Shown here one piece after another: positions 47,474 through 56,201 of a stretch of DNA of 64,000 nucleotides (position 1 is the first letter of the stretch; each line of letters opens with the position of its first letter). Origin of the DNA: a bacterium (GTDB taxonomy: Bacteria; Ratteibacteria; UBA8468; B48-G9; DTJG01); contig JAJYYV010000005.1 of assembly GCA_021800535.1 (NCBI GenBank), positions 1 through 64,000 of the forward strand, read 5' to 3'. Position numbers and translations under genes: made by a program. The notes under the pieces are model-generated. The model was not told the origin of the DNA and searched no databases. It worked only from the letters and a program-made list of their open reading frames with translations.

Positions 47474-48553
47474 TTAGATGATTTTTTTCAATTTAAGATA
47501 TTCCAGTATAGAACTACCTAAAGCATGGGCAATTGCTTCCCTTACCTGTGGATTTCTTAAATTCGCTTCTATATTTGGATTACAAATAAAACCTACCTCT
47601 GTAAGAATAGAAACACAGGGTGTGTATCTAAGAACATAAAACTCTGCATGCTTTACCCCTAAATCCGGAGTATTTAATCTGTCTTCCATTTCTTTTTGTA
47701 CAATCTGGGATAAAAGTATACTATTTTTTATAACAGAAGAACTATTAAGTATTTTATTAAGGGTTTTATTATCTCCAGGAATAAAGGTTGGGTCTTGTTT
47801 ATACCTTGGATAAAATGTTTCAAACCCATTTATATACCATCTATCAATTATAGAAGAATTCGTATGAATGCAAAAAAACATATTAGCATGGACATCTATT
47901 GCATCTTCCACTCTTTGTTCCAGTGAAACTGATTCATCCTTATCTCTTGTCATATATAGTTTTACATTTGGATAATTTTTTAATTTTTTAATAAGAAAAT
48001 TTCTCATTCTTAATGCAATATCAAGATTAACATTTTTTTCTTCAAGTCCGGTAGGCCCTATTGCCCCGGTATCAATACCGCCATGACCCGGGTCTATAAG
48101 AATAACATAAGGAGTAGTATTGCCGGATATAGAAATATTTGTTGGCGAAGTGGAATTTACAGAAATTGGGTTTTCAGAAGGAGCAGGAGAGGATTTATGA
48201 TTTTCTTTGATAGAAGATAATACTTTGTCAATGGATTTTAAAGGAAAAAGAATTTTTCCTGATACTTCTTCTATGGGATAGGTAAGGTTATATGTTTGTC
48301 CTCCGGCAATAAGTGTGGAAGAGCCTGTGGCTGTTTTAATAAATACACCATGATACTGAAAATATATTCTATTTTCTATTTTGGCAAAATTCTGTATATA
48401 GAGTATGGAAGAAATGGTTTTAAAACTGATATATTTATGATTATTTACAATATATATATGATGATTAACAAGCTGTTGTGATGATAAGACAGAAGAAAAA
48501 CAAATATAAATTGGAAATACAATTAATAAAAATAAAAATTTTTTAAATTTCAA
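47474..48553 (-). CDS. N-acetylmuramoyl-L-alanine amidase
   Basis: Secreted zinc amidase cutting peptidoglycan stem peptides, 359 aa. N-terminal signal peptide (FLFLLIVFPIYICFSS), a stretch resembling the copper-amine-oxidase N-terminal-like domain, then an Amidase_3 domain with LIDPGHGGIDTGA, and ILTEVGFICN near the end. AmiC-type. It follows the GerMN gene by 31 nt and is likely co-expressed. Confidence 0.86.
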   Translation of the reverse strand: MKFKKFLFLLIVFPIYICFSSVLSSQQLVNHHIYIVNNHKYISFKTISSILYIQNFAKIENRIYFQYHGVFIKTATGSSTLIAGGQTYNLTYPIEEVSGKILFPLKSIDKVLSSIKENHKSSPAPSENPISVNSTSPTNISISGNTTPYVILIDPGHGGIDTGAIGPTGLEEKNVNLDIALRMRNFLIKKLKNYPNVKLYMTRDKDESVSLEQRVEDAIDVHANMFFCIHTNSSIIDRWYINGFETFYPRYKQDPTFIPGDNKTLNKILNSSSVIKNSILLSQIVQKEMEDRLNTPDLGVKHAEFYVLRYTPCVSILTEVGFICNPNIEANLRNPQVREAIAHALGSSILEYLKLKKII

Positions 48554-48584
48554 AAGATATACCTCCTTTTTTTATTTTTGAATT

Positions 48585-49112
48585 TTATGGAAGTATTTTT
48601 TTCATATTATTTCTTCCTAATGGTTTATCAACATCTGTTAGACCTTCTCCACTAAAACTTTTTATTTCTTTTCCATTTATTAAAAAACGAACTTTTTTAA
48701 TCTGAGGGAATTGTGTTGTAGTAAAAACTATTTGTGAAAGTCTTCCTTCCATGTTTTCTATTCCGCCTCCAGATTCTATTTTTTTATTAAAATCAAGATA
48801 AGCAATATTATTTTTTATTTCTATATTATTTAGTAGAGTTCCTGAAGGAATAAAAGAAAAATAGTTTAACTTTTTTTCTTTTTTATCTGGTCCTTTTAAC
48901 AATTCTTCTATAGCATATTGAATTTTTTCATTGGTAGTTAATAAATATTTATTGCTTTTTTTTTGTATGGAAATCAAAACAGCATGATGTCCTTTTGTTT
49001 TAAAAAAATACAATTTAATCTTAGGATATAAAAACCCGCTTTGCAGTGCAAATAAAATAATAATAAGTATAATTAAAATAATAGATAGTACATATAATAT
49101 AAATTTTTTCAT
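48585..49112 (-). CDS. GerMN-domain protein
   Basis: 175 aa with an N-terminal membrane helix (YVLSIILIILIIILFAL) and a GerMN-like domain (YAIEELLKGP, LNNIEIKNNIAYLDFNKK). Such proteins are often lipoproteins or membrane-anchored partners of amidases, consistent with the neighbouring amidase gene. Function is not established. It starts just after the repeats downstream of ssrA. Confidence 0.75.
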   Translation of the reverse strand: MKKFILYVLSIILIILIIILFALQSGFLYPKIKLYFFKTKGHHAVLISIQKKSNKYLLTTNEKIQYAIEELLKGPDKKEKKLNYFSFIPSGTLLNNIEIKNNIAYLDFNKKIESGGGIENMEGRLSQIVFTTTQFPQIKKVRFLINGKEIKSFSGEGLTDVDKPLGRNNMKKILP

Positions 49113-49120
49113 CTTTTAAC

Positions 49121-49490
49121 CTTTTTCCTCATACTCCTATTTGTCCGCGTGGGCATTCCTTAGATGTGGAGGCGGCGGGTACTGCCCCCTCATCCGTCGC
49201 ATTCGTTTCGCTCGCTCCTTAAAGGGGGAACAGGTTCCCCCTTAATATTCCCCCTAAAGCATGAGGAAACCCTTTTTCCTCATACTCCTATTTGTCCGCG
49301 TGGGCATTCCTTAGATGTGGAGGCGGCGGGTACTGCCCCCTCATCCGTCGCATTCGCTTTGCTCGCTCCTTAAAGGGGAACAGGTTCCCCCTTAATATTC
49401 CCCCTAAAGCATGAGGAAAACCTTTTTCCTCATACTCCTATTTGTCCGCGTGGACATTCCTTAGATGTGGAGGCGGCGGGTACTGCCCCC
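49121..49490. repeat. Tandem ~150-bp repeats overlapping the ssrA 3' end
   Basis: Three units: 49121-49271 (151 bp), 49272-49421 (150 bp), and a truncated third, 49422-49490. Each contains AGGCGGCGGGTACTGCCCCC, which in the third unit is the tmRNA T-loop and 3' acceptor. Each full unit has hairpins (GGGGGAAC/GTTCCCCC; ATGAGGAAA/TTTCCTCAT). GC content is above that of the neighbours. The unit boundary coincides with the tmRNA T-arm. Confidence 0.85.
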
Positions 49491-49815
49491 GCGTCCAGAA
49501 GAGAACAGGAAAGATATCTACCTATGTATCTCCGGTTTTTTTATCTTTTTCCAGTCTCCCCGAAGCAGGATTTATGGAAAAGATGTTTCTGTTATACTTT
49601 CTTCTGATATCCAGAAACAAAAGTTTCTCAGAATAAGCCCTTTAGCGACTCGTTTTCAAATTCCAAGGGCGGGAATTTGAACGAGTGGCTGTTTAGTTAA
49701 GCAGCCATAAAATTTGCCGTTGTGGCAGTTATGTTTTACCGGTTTTTAAAGGGCCCGGCACCTTTACAGGCAATCTTTTCCTTTTTTCTCTAATGTCGAA
49801 GCCTATTTCGCCCCC
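49468..49815 (-). ncRNA. ssrA: tmRNA (transfer-messenger RNA)
   Basis: 348-nt tmRNA that rescues stalled ribosomes with SmpB. Minus strand: 5' GGGGGCG acceptor, then GGCTTCGAC at the usual spacing; PK1 from AAAGG/CCTTT and CCGG/CCGG helices (around 49742-49774); tag reading frame resuming at GCC and encoding ATTANFMAA before TAA; helix GGCTG/CAGCC around it; 3' acceptor CGCCTCC with a G3-U pair as in alanine acceptors, discriminator A. CCA is not encoded. The T-loop is GGCAGTA instead of TTCRANT. The 5' end lies inside smpB. Confidence 0.93.
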
Positions 49816-50261
49816 CTACCTTTCATCTTTCTTTCTATTTGTCTTTTTACCTCTTTTTCTTTTATGACCTGTCTTTTATCAAAAAATTTCTTACCTTTTA
49901 CAAGAGCAATTTCTATTTTTATGATACCATTTTTATTAAAATACACCAAAAGTGGGACTATTGTCAATCCTTTTTCCTGGACTTTTCTTTCAAGTCTTAT
50001 AATTTGTCCTTTATGTAAAAGGAGTTTTTTTTTTCTTCTTGGGTTAATTTTTTCAAAAGCAGATTGATAAGGCGCTATATAAAAATTATAAACAAAAGCC
50101 TCTTTTTTTTCTATTTTTACAAAAGAGTCTCTAAGATTTGCAGAGCCCTGTCTGATAGACTTGACTTCAGGACCATAAAGAGAAAGTCCTGCTTCTAATT
50201 TTTCTATAATTTCATATTCATGATATGCTTTTCTATTTTCTATTTTGGGAGATTTTTCCAT
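49803..50261 (-). CDS. smpB: SsrA-binding protein SmpB
   Basis: 152-aa partner of tmRNA in trans-translation. NRKAYHEYEI and SIRQGSANLRDSFV are the OB-fold core; the basic Lys/Arg-rich C-terminal tail (RQIERKMKGRGAK) is the decoding-site probe. Its last three codons and stop (49803-49815) lie inside the ssrA gene, as a 13-nt overlap on the same strand. It lies three nt after the histidine-kinase gene in a korA-korB-HK-smpB-ssrA run. Confidence 0.96.
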   Translation of the reverse strand: MEKSPKIENRKAYHEYEIIEKLEAGLSLYGPEVKSIRQGSANLRDSFVKIEKKEAFVYNFYIAPYQSAFEKINPRRKKKLLLHKGQIIRLERKVQEKGLTIVPLLVYFNKNGIIKIEIALVKGKKFFDKRQVIKEKEVKRQIERKMKGRGAK

Positions 50262-50264
50262 AGG

Positions 50265-51446
50265 TTAATTTTTTATTGGTAGAGAAAAGAAAAATATGGC
50301 TCCGGATTCTTTATTATCTCTAACCCAGATTTTTCCCTTAAATAATTCTACAGCCATTTTACAGAAGGTTAAACCTAATCCTGTTCCATGTATAATACCT
50401 GCTTTTGAAAATTCAGCCTGGGCAAATTTTTCAAAAATTCTTTTTTTATCTTTTTTATGAATTCCAGGTCCTTTGTCGGAAATAGAAAAAATAATTTCAT
50501 TTTTTAATTTTGTCAAACCTATATTTACTTCAGAATCTTTAGGGGAATATTTTATTGCATTATCTAAAAGATTGTGTATAACCCTTTTTATCAAATTTCT
50601 ATCAATATATATTGTCGGTAGATTATCTTTTTGTATAAAAATCTTTATATTTTTTTGTTCAATAACAGGTTTATGTTCTTCAACAATTTCTTCTAATATA
50701 TCTTCAATTTTGTTCTGGGTTAGATATGGCTTGAATTCTTTATGCTCTATTCTGCTGATATCAAGAAGATTGTTTATCATATTCCATAATTCATTTCCTA
50801 ATTTATTTATGATTTCAATATATTTTATATTATCCATTTTATTTTTTTCCTTAAAATCTTTTAAAATAGATGAAGAGGCAATCATAATAGCAGAAACAGG
50901 ATTTTTCATATCATGGATTATCATATGAGTTAAGTCTTCCCTGGTTTTTTCTAATTTGTCTATATTACTTTTATACTTATAAAAATAAGCAATAGTTAAA
51001 CAGGCAAGTTCATGGTGAAAGAGCATATCGTTTGAAAATATCATTTTTCCTAATTTTTTTTTGTCTTTGAAGTTTTTCAGCATTATCGGAAAAAGAATTT
51101 CTTCAAGTAGATGTACAAATAAAATAACTTCTTCTATTGGTGTATTATTTTTTGATAAACTGCGACCAATTTTAATCATATCTTTATAATGAGAGTTAAT
51201 ATTTTTGATTTTTAAAACATTTAAAAATATATCAATCCATTCTGAAAATATTTTATCTCTTTGAATATCTTTCAGGGAGGCTTGTTTTCCAAAAACAGAT
51301 TTATATTTATTAATCCATTTTTTTTTAATTTGTTCTTTATAAGGAGAGATAGTTAACAAAAATTCTTTTAAATATTTTTGATTTATCTTAAGTTTCGGTA
51401 TAAAAAATAGAGAGTTTTTATCTATTAAAATATTTTCTTTTTTCAT
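50265..51446 (-). CDS. Orphan sensor histidine kinase
   Basis: 393-aa cytoplasmic-looking kinase: no transmembrane segments, an N-terminal helical region (about 1-160) resembling RsbRD-type sensor domains, dimerisation helix with His178 (IIHDMKNPVS), and a HATPase with NLLDNAIKYS and SDKGPGIH. There is no response regulator nearby. It sits with 4- and 3-nt gaps between korB and smpB, so it is probably co-transcribed; the link to these neighbours is unclear. Confidence 0.85.
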   Translation of the reverse strand: MKKENILIDKNSLFFIPKLKINQKYLKEFLLTISPYKEQIKKKWINKYKSVFGKQASLKDIQRDKIFSEWIDIFLNVLKIKNINSHYKDMIKIGRSLSKNNTPIEEVILFVHLLEEILFPIMLKNFKDKKKLGKMIFSNDMLFHHELACLTIAYFYKYKSNIDKLEKTREDLTHMIIHDMKNPVSAIMIASSSILKDFKEKNKMDNIKYIEIINKLGNELWNMINNLLDISRIEHKEFKPYLTQNKIEDILEEIVEEHKPVIEQKNIKIFIQKDNLPTIYIDRNLIKRVIHNLLDNAIKYSPKDSEVNIGLTKLKNEIIFSISDKGPGIHKKDKKRIFEKFAQAEFSKAGIIHGTGLGLTFCKMAVELFKGKIWVRDNKESGAIFFFSLPIKN

Positions 51447-51450
51447 CAGA

Positions 51451-52332
51451 CTATGTTAGACTTGCCAGAATTTTTTTTATAATTTCCTGTCTTTCATTTA
51501 TAATTTTTGAAATATTTCTTTGTCCGGATACATCATTTTTATTTTTTACAATATTTTCTTCAAAGGTGGCTGTCTCTTTTTTATAGAAAACCCCTAAAGA
51601 TATGGGACTATCTGTATTATAATCCCATTCTTTTATTTTATTCAGAGCAGATTGATAATCATAAATATTATGGTCTTTTAATGTATACACTCTTTTACTA
51701 TAATAGTCATACATATTATAGAAACTGACACAAACCTGTAAAGTGTCAACAATGGAAAATCCTTTATGCAAGACAGCCTGTTTAAAAATATCCTTTAATA
51801 GGTCTATTCCGTGTGTATAACCCCGTGCAATAAATGTTGCTCCTGAAGATAAAAGCAGATGCAAAGGATTAAATGGTATTTCCACTGTTCCTGCTGGTGT
51901 TGATTTTCCTTTAAATCCTAAAGGAGAGGTAGGAGTACATTGTCCAACTGTAAGACCATAAACCCTGTTGTTATGTACTATTACTGTAATATCAATATTT
52001 CTTTTGGCCGCAAAAATTAAATGTTCTAATCCCTCTCCATATGCATCTCCATCTCCGGCAAAAACAATGACTTTTAGCCTGGGATTTGCAATTTTAATGC
52101 CTTCTGCGGCTGGTACTGCTCTTCCATGAAGAGAATAAAAACTATTTACATTTATATAGTCAACAATTTTAGCATGACATCCTATTCCTGAAACAATTAC
52201 AAAATTCTCTATTGGTATCTGGCCGCTTAATTCTGAGATAACAGATTTAATAGAATTAAGGATTGAAAAATTTCCGCATCCCGGACACCATGTGTTTTTG
52301 GCATAAGTATCTAAATTTTTTATGTCTATCAT
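51451..52332 (-). CDS. korB: 2-oxoacid:ferredoxin oxidoreductase, beta subunit
   Basis: TPP-binding subunit, 293 aa. CPGCGNFSILN holds an iron-sulfur or TPP-site cysteine pair, and FAGDGDAYGEGLEH is the TPP motif. Pairs with the gamma-alpha fusion korA (4-nt overlap). No delta ferredoxin subunit is present, as in Kor/OFOR of the two-subunit type. Substrate (2-oxoglutarate versus other 2-oxoacids) is not certain. Confidence 0.9.
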   Translation of the reverse strand: MIDIKNLDTYAKNTWCPGCGNFSILNSIKSVISELSGQIPIENFVIVSGIGCHAKIVDYINVNSFYSLHGRAVPAAEGIKIANPRLKVIVFAGDGDAYGEGLEHLIFAAKRNIDITVIVHNNRVYGLTVGQCTPTSPLGFKGKSTPAGTVEIPFNPLHLLLSSGATFIARGYTHGIDLLKDIFKQAVLHKGFSIVDTLQVCVSFYNMYDYYSKRVYTLKDHNIYDYQSALNKIKEWDYNTDSPISLGVFYKKETATFEENIVKNKNDVSGQRNISKIINERQEIIKKILASLT

Positions 52333-53978
52333 TGTTTTATTTTGTTTATAAGTTCATCTGCAGTAAATGGTCTGCCATCATATTTTAAAATTTTTCTATC
52401 AACAGTAATACCATAATATTTGACCAGAGATGCCAATTGTCCATCAATATTATTTTCAACACAGATAATTTTTGAAACCCCTTTTAAAGCATCGTTTAAT
52501 CTATTAATTGGAAATGGAGACATTACAATAGGTTGAATAACACGCATTCCAAGTATCTCTCCTGCTTCAATACAAACATCTTTGTTTGAACCCCAGGTCA
52601 AAATAGCCTCATTAGAATTTTTGTTTCCATATATTTTTAATGTTTCATGTTTTTCTACTTCTTCAAATACTAATTTGTTTTTTTTAAATCGTTTTTCCTG
52701 CATAGATTTTGTTATATAAGGGTCCTCAGTTGTTATGCCATATTCATCATGTTCATAACTATTTATTTTTATAATTGCATTTTTATTTCCTGGGAAGGCG
52801 AGGGGAGACAGACCTGTTTCTGTATTAAGATATCTTTTAAATTGAGATTTTTCTTTTTCCCATAAACCAATATCTTTTTCTTGAAGATTTAAAAGTTCTG
52901 GAAGAAAACTATATGCTCCTTCAGCAAGGGTTTTATCAGAAATTATTATTGAGGGTATCTGATATTTCCAGGCTAAACTAAGGGATAATGCAGACCAGAA
53001 ATATGCCTGATTGGCATCTCCGGGAGCAACAACAAATCTGAAAAATCCACCATGACCACATGTAATGGCAAATAAAAGATCTGATTGCCCTGTATATGTT
53101 GGAAGTCCTGTGCTTGGAGCAGTTCTTTGTCCAAGAATAATAACAATTGGTAATTCTGCCATTGAAGAAAAACTTAAACCTTCTACCATTAAACAAAAAC
53201 CTCCTCCGGAAGTTCCTATTGCTATTCTTTCACCAGCATAGATACCGCCTAAAGCCATAAGTATAACTCCGATTTCACTTTCCGGCTGCAGGGTTTTAAG
53301 TGTTGGGTCTGTTATACCAGCCTGGGCAAGAAAATGTAAAATGCCTGTTGAAGGAGTCATTGGATAAGCCATATAGGTTGTTAATCCTGCTTTTAAAAGT
53401 CCAAGACTTATAGCTTCATTTCCTGTAATCAAAGCAGAGGGTTCATTTGAACCAGTATCAATATTTATAAATTGTGATACATAGTCGTAGCCATGTTTTG
53501 CAATCTTAAGATTGAGTTCTGTTTCTTTGGGTATATGTTTTTTTAACACCTTTTCTGCAATGTCCCAGTTAATACCAATGGCTTTGCATAAAGCTCCAAT
53601 TATACATGTATTACCCATTACAGCAATACCGTTTTCTTCTTTTATAATTTTATCAATAGGTATGCCAGTGCCTTTTTCGGATTTGCCAGCATCTGAATTA
53701 TAAAGAATAAAAGTATTATTCTTTAGTTTGTCTTTATGTATATCAATAGTTTGCTGATTGAGTGCCAGTAGAATATCAATAGAATTATAGTGTGAACCTA
53801 TTTGTTTTTCACAAGCCCTTATTATTGAGTAGGTATGTCCTCCTCTTATAAGGGAAGGATAATCCCTATAGATATATATTTTATATCCAAGATGGCTTAA
53901 AATTCTTCCAATAAGTGTTCCTGAGGTATCAATTCCTTCGCCTGCTTTACCTCCTATAAGAATGGATATTTCTTTCAT
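52329..53978 (-). CDS. korA: 2-oxoacid:ferredoxin oxidoreductase, gamma-alpha fusion
   Basis: 549 aa: N-terminal gamma domain (SILIGGKAGEGIDTSG) about residues 1-180, then the alpha domain (ALITGNEAISLGLLKAG, MAYPMTPSTG) with a C-terminal TK-C-like part. Acts with KorB in reductive or oxidative 2-oxoacid metabolism using ferredoxin. Upstream lies an extended -10 (TGATATAAT, 54061-54069). It is the first gene of the operon that ends in smpB-ssrA. Confidence 0.9.
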   Translation of the reverse strand: MKEISILIGGKAGEGIDTSGTLIGRILSHLGYKIYIYRDYPSLIRGGHTYSIIRACEKQIGSHYNSIDILLALNQQTIDIHKDKLKNNTFILYNSDAGKSEKGTGIPIDKIIKEENGIAVMGNTCIIGALCKAIGINWDIAEKVLKKHIPKETELNLKIAKHGYDYVSQFINIDTGSNEPSALITGNEAISLGLLKAGLTTYMAYPMTPSTGILHFLAQAGITDPTLKTLQPESEIGVILMALGGIYAGERIAIGTSGGGFCLMVEGLSFSSMAELPIVIILGQRTAPSTGLPTYTGQSDLLFAITCGHGGFFRFVVAPGDANQAYFWSALSLSLAWKYQIPSIIISDKTLAEGAYSFLPELLNLQEKDIGLWEKEKSQFKRYLNTETGLSPLAFPGNKNAIIKINSYEHDEYGITTEDPYITKSMQEKRFKKNKLVFEEVEKHETLKIYGNKNSNEAILTWGSNKDVCIEAGEILGMRVIQPIVMSPFPINRLNDALKGVSKIICVENNIDGQLASLVKYYGITVDRKILKYDGRPFTADELINKIKQ

Positions 53979-53997
53979 AGTAAATATTCACTGAAAA

Positions 53998-54050
53998 TAC
54001 TTTGTGCCTAAGTGTTGCATTCTCCTATATCAGGTATTACTTTGTGCCTG
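53998..54050 (-). promoter_or_regulatory. Repeated AGGCACAAA motif in the korA leader
   Basis: On the minus strand TTAGGCACAAAG (54000-54011) and CAGGCACAAAG (54040-54050), 40 bp apart, both downstream of an extended -10. The first ends 22 nt before the korA ATG, the same distance as a third copy before the gene at 60181. Nature unknown: DNA operator or RNA element. Confidence 0.5.
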
Positions 54051-54123
54051 TTTTATTAAGATTATATCATAATAAAGGTTTATAAGTGGTAAATTTTTTA
54101 AAGATATAGAAATAGATAGAATT

Positions 54124-56163
54124 TTATTGTTCTATTATTACACTGCTGTGAATTTCAATTTTAGGAATATCTATCAGTATTGTGTTATTATCAAATTTTC
54201 CGGATAAAGGAATATTTTCAGGTAAAAGTTTGATGCTTTTGGGATACTTTTTGCATCTTATTTTCATTTTCATATTATAGATAGGAATTATATGTTCAGT
54301 TAAAGCATAATTATCATCAATGGACCTTTCTCCATTATGATTAATAAGATGGATAATAATATTATTATTTTTTTTAGCTGCTACTACTTCTATTACATCC
54401 GGAGCATCCAATTCAATTAATTTTTCAGATATTAGCATATCTATAAGATTTTTAACTATATATTTGAGATTCCACTGATTTTTTTTAATATATGCGGAAA
54501 AAATATCTCCACTTATATAAACAGCTTTGCCTTTTCCTATATTATTTAGAGTAATAGAAGGATATCCGGTAAGGGTGTGTGGAGATGAAGCTGCAAATTG
54601 AAATTGCAATTTATTATCATTTCTTAAATATATATCTCTTAAATCTGCTAAAACCCTGCATGTGACAGGATTAACATATGTAAACTCTGTCCATGTAAGA
54701 ATAGGCATATCCAAACAGTTCTTTTTTAATTGATTATCTCTAATATCTATATAGGCATGAGAATTTGGATAAAATCCCTTAAATTTTATTCCCAGTATAT
54801 CTTCCAGAAAAAGCTGATTTTTAAACTGGTAATTTTTATCTTGAGAGGCTGTTAAATAAGTTGCAATCAAACTTCCACCTTTTTCTACGAACTTTTTTAA
54901 TTTCTGAATAAGGTCTGTATCAATATATCTCTGGTCAGGGAGAATTATAAGTTTGTAATTATTTATATTTTCTAAAAGATTTTTTTCATTAAGAATATTA
55001 TAGGAAATTCCGCTTTCTAATAAAATTTTATGTAAACCTCTCAACGGTGTTTCATCTATAAAAAAATTCGGTTTATGTGTAAAATAAGAATGTGTAGAAC
55101 TTAAAACAGCAACATCAGAAAGGGGTGTAGTATCTTTACATATATCCTCTCTTTTTTTTACGAAATCAAAAGTTTTTTTAAATTCTCCCATTATAGCATC
55201 TTCAACTTTAAATTGAGGATACATTTGATGTCCTATAAATGTTTTTGCCCCATTAGCAATGATTGTGGCGCATTCCTGTTTTAAAGATGTAGAAGGTTTC
55301 ATTCCATAATCTCCCCACCACTGTAAAAAAGCTGTGTTCATAATGTCAAAAGACGTATTTAATGTGGAAAGATATTTTGTTTGATAACTTGCAGTAAATA
55401 CTTGATTTTTAGGATTAATATCCAAAGTGATAAAACCTAAATTTGCAGGAGGAATTTCTGGTTGTCTGATTGTATAGGCATAATTAAAAGCAATTAAAAC
55501 ATCTTTTCGTTTTTCATAGATTGTTTTTATAATTTTTTTTCTTATTTCTTTAAAAATGTCCAATTTCCATTTGATATATGTTTTCCAATCAGGACTGTTT
55601 GTATCTATAGGTATATCTAAACCTGAAAAATTTTTAAATTTTTTTCTGCAGGATTCGCAATAGCATGAATTTTGAGCAATTGTTCCATCCAGAAATAGAC
55701 CATCTATTTCATAATTTTTTACAATTTCTTCTAACTGGGGAATCATATGCTCCTCTAAAAGAGGACTTAGCATACAAATGGAAATCCCTTTATATTTATT
55801 ATCAGATTCTTTTTCTCTCCATTCTGGAAATTTTTCAGCAATAGGTTCACTATAAAATGTGTGATAATAAGCAATAACTTTTATTCCCCTTTTATGGCAA
55901 ACTGTAATAGTTTCTCCTAAGATATCCAAATTTTTGGGCAGCTTAGGATGTATCCATCCAATTTTACCATTTTGATAATATCTCCATCCAGCTCCACATT
56001 TGGCAAAAGAAGAAACAGCCTGAGCCTGGACATTTTCCAATTTTTCAGCCCATTTTTCAGCATTGAATTCTTTAGCTAAGTCAATAGTAGAACTTATATT
56101 ATGAAAATCAAAAAAAAGTTTTCTATAACTATTTGTATACCAGTTCATTTTATTAATCCTCAA
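54124..56163 (-). CDS. Glycoside hydrolase-like protein (GH42/GH29-type barrel)
   Basis: 679-aa probable glycoside hydrolase without signal peptide. The N-terminal half is a TIM barrel (DGLFLDGTIAQNSC, IKVIAYYHTFYSEPIAEKF) and the middle resembles a beta-galactosidase trimerisation domain (KLIILPDQRYIDTDLI, KKFVEKGGSLIATYL). It belongs to a minus-strand cluster of carbohydrate genes. The exact family and substrate cannot be named. Confidence 0.65.
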   Translation of the reverse strand: MRINKMNWYTNSYRKLFFDFHNISSTIDLAKEFNAEKWAEKLENVQAQAVSSFAKCGAGWRYYQNGKIGWIHPKLPKNLDILGETITVCHKRGIKVIAYYHTFYSEPIAEKFPEWREKESDNKYKGISICMLSPLLEEHMIPQLEEIVKNYEIDGLFLDGTIAQNSCYCESCRKKFKNFSGLDIPIDTNSPDWKTYIKWKLDIFKEIRKKIIKTIYEKRKDVLIAFNYAYTIRQPEIPPANLGFITLDINPKNQVFTASYQTKYLSTLNTSFDIMNTAFLQWWGDYGMKPSTSLKQECATIIANGAKTFIGHQMYPQFKVEDAIMGEFKKTFDFVKKREDICKDTTPLSDVAVLSSTHSYFTHKPNFFIDETPLRGLHKILLESGISYNILNEKNLLENINNYKLIILPDQRYIDTDLIQKLKKFVEKGGSLIATYLTASQDKNYQFKNQLFLEDILGIKFKGFYPNSHAYIDIRDNQLKKNCLDMPILTWTEFTYVNPVTCRVLADLRDIYLRNDNKLQFQFAASSPHTLTGYPSITLNNIGKGKAVYISGDIFSAYIKKNQWNLKYIVKNLIDMLISEKLIELDAPDVIEVVAAKKNNNIIIHLINHNGERSIDDNYALTEHIIPIYNMKMKIRCKKYPKSIKLLPENIPLSGKFDNNTILIDIPKIEIHSSVIIEQ

Positions 56164-56201
56164 ATTGTAAAAGAAAAAATTAGTTATATTTCAAATAGAA
56201 A

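Noticed and set aside
49121-49490. Tandem repeats as a CRISPR array
   Set aside because: Period ~150 bp with no distinct spacers between short repeats, and no cas genes; the unit contains the tmRNA 3' end.
49442-49680. Small ORFs through the repeats and ssrA
   Set aside because: They run antisense through a structured tmRNA gene and its repeats.
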